From ARS1285 sp038045965 (lineage in GTDB: Archaea; Nanobdellota; Nanobdellia; Pacearchaeales; GW2011-AR1): a stretch of DNA of 29,119 nt. Under the pieces are notes generated by a model. It made no database searches. It was not told the DNA's origin and saw only the letters and a program-made list of their open reading frames with translations. Every line of letters starts with the position of its first letter. Within the stretch, counting starts at the first letter, position 1. Of this stretch, positions 29,028-29,119 are shown in pieces. The stretch is taken from the NCBI GenBank assembly GCA_038045965.1, contig JBBSXD010000033.1:1-29119 (forward strand). The letters are read 5' to 3'. A program made the position numbers and the translations under genes.

Positions 29028-29119
29028 ATTTTAATCTTTCTATAACTAACAATGAGGTAATGTATACCAAAGTCCCAGTTATTCCTATAAGTATATCTAA
29101 CATAGTATCATCAATTCTA
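29020..29119 (-). CDS. C-terminal end of a small or partial membrane protein
   Basis: On the minus strand, from the window edge, an open frame of 33 codons (stop TTA at 29020-29022 on the plus strand) encodes a hydrophobic helix followed by a positively charged end (LLVIERLKSN). The frame is open to the window boundary, so it may be the tail of a longer membrane protein; it could also be a 27-residue peptide from the internal ATG at 29104. The 8-nt overlap with the convergent 28359 gene is typical of neighbouring genes in this window. Confidence 0.45.
   Translation of the reverse strand, partial: RIDDTMLDILIGITGTLVYITSLLVIERLKSN

Noticed and set aside
1..29119. tRNA, rRNA, CRISPR, transposase or integrase genes
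   Set aside because: The gaps are mostly under 150 nt and A/T-rich; I saw no cloverleaf, spaced repeat array or recombinase motifs. The only mobile elements are the intein and the toxin-antitoxin segment.

Overview
The window is a gene-dense, very AT-rich stretch of archaeal chromosome. Archaeal marker genes are RadB, the class I release factor aRF1, RNA polymerase subunit Rpo11, an MBF1-like zinc-ribbon/HTH protein, an AbrB-PhoU protein and an archaeal type IA topoisomerase. Most genes that begin a transcription unit have a TATA-like box centred about 25-27 nt before the ATG, which implies leaderless mRNAs. The base composition, compact genes and the mixture with ScpB, PduL and GlmS fit a DPANN archaeon (Woesearchaeota/Pacearchaeota-like). 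This assignment is inferred from gene content, not computed.

Layout. 1-5.5 kb: topoisomerase I, a secreted seven-repeat FG-GAP protein, then a perfect 215-bp copy of the radB 3' end, a RelE-type toxin-antitoxin pair and the intact radB. 5.5-9.05 kb: a membrane winged-helix protein and a thiol-redox cluster (DsbA-like, CPGC membrane protein, VKOR-type thioredoxin domain, DsbB, VTT/DedA protein). 9.0-15.7 kb: rpo11, an unknown protein, MBF1-like coiled-coil protein, a thioredoxin-fold membrane protein, a processive GT2 glycosyltransferase, scpB, a PduL-like phosphotransacylase and an AbrB-PhoU regulator. 15.8-20.2 kb: five tightly coupled genes (class III PLP enzyme, APH-type kinase, DUF218 protein, SDR, UDP-glucose-dehydrogenase-like protein) that look like an undescribed small-molecule or sugar pathway. 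20.2-25.1 kb: a winged-helix protein with an S-layer-like domain, divergent from glmS - GNAT - HAD::YvcK. 25.1-29.1 kb: a SLOG-fold protein, aRF1 interrupted by a LAGLIDADG intein directly after its GGQ motif, an unknown protein, and the end of a membrane protein.

Most notable. (1) A complete-looking intein splits the catalytic GGQ loop of the release factor. (2) A glmS operon ends in a fusion of a HAD phosphatase to YvcK; the bacterial YvcK homologue (GlmR) senses UDP-GlcNAc and stimulates GlmS, so this may be an archaeal version of that circuit. (3) The five-gene coupled operon contains a PLP-enzyme/APH-kinase pair reminiscent of kinase/phospho-lyase pairs. (4) A toxin-antitoxin module sits between a duplicated radB tail and intact radB, as if a small circle had integrated at the gene's 3' end. 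(5) aRF1 and its divergent neighbour share one symmetric TATA box exactly midway between their start codons. No tRNA, rRNA, CRISPR array or transposase was seen.
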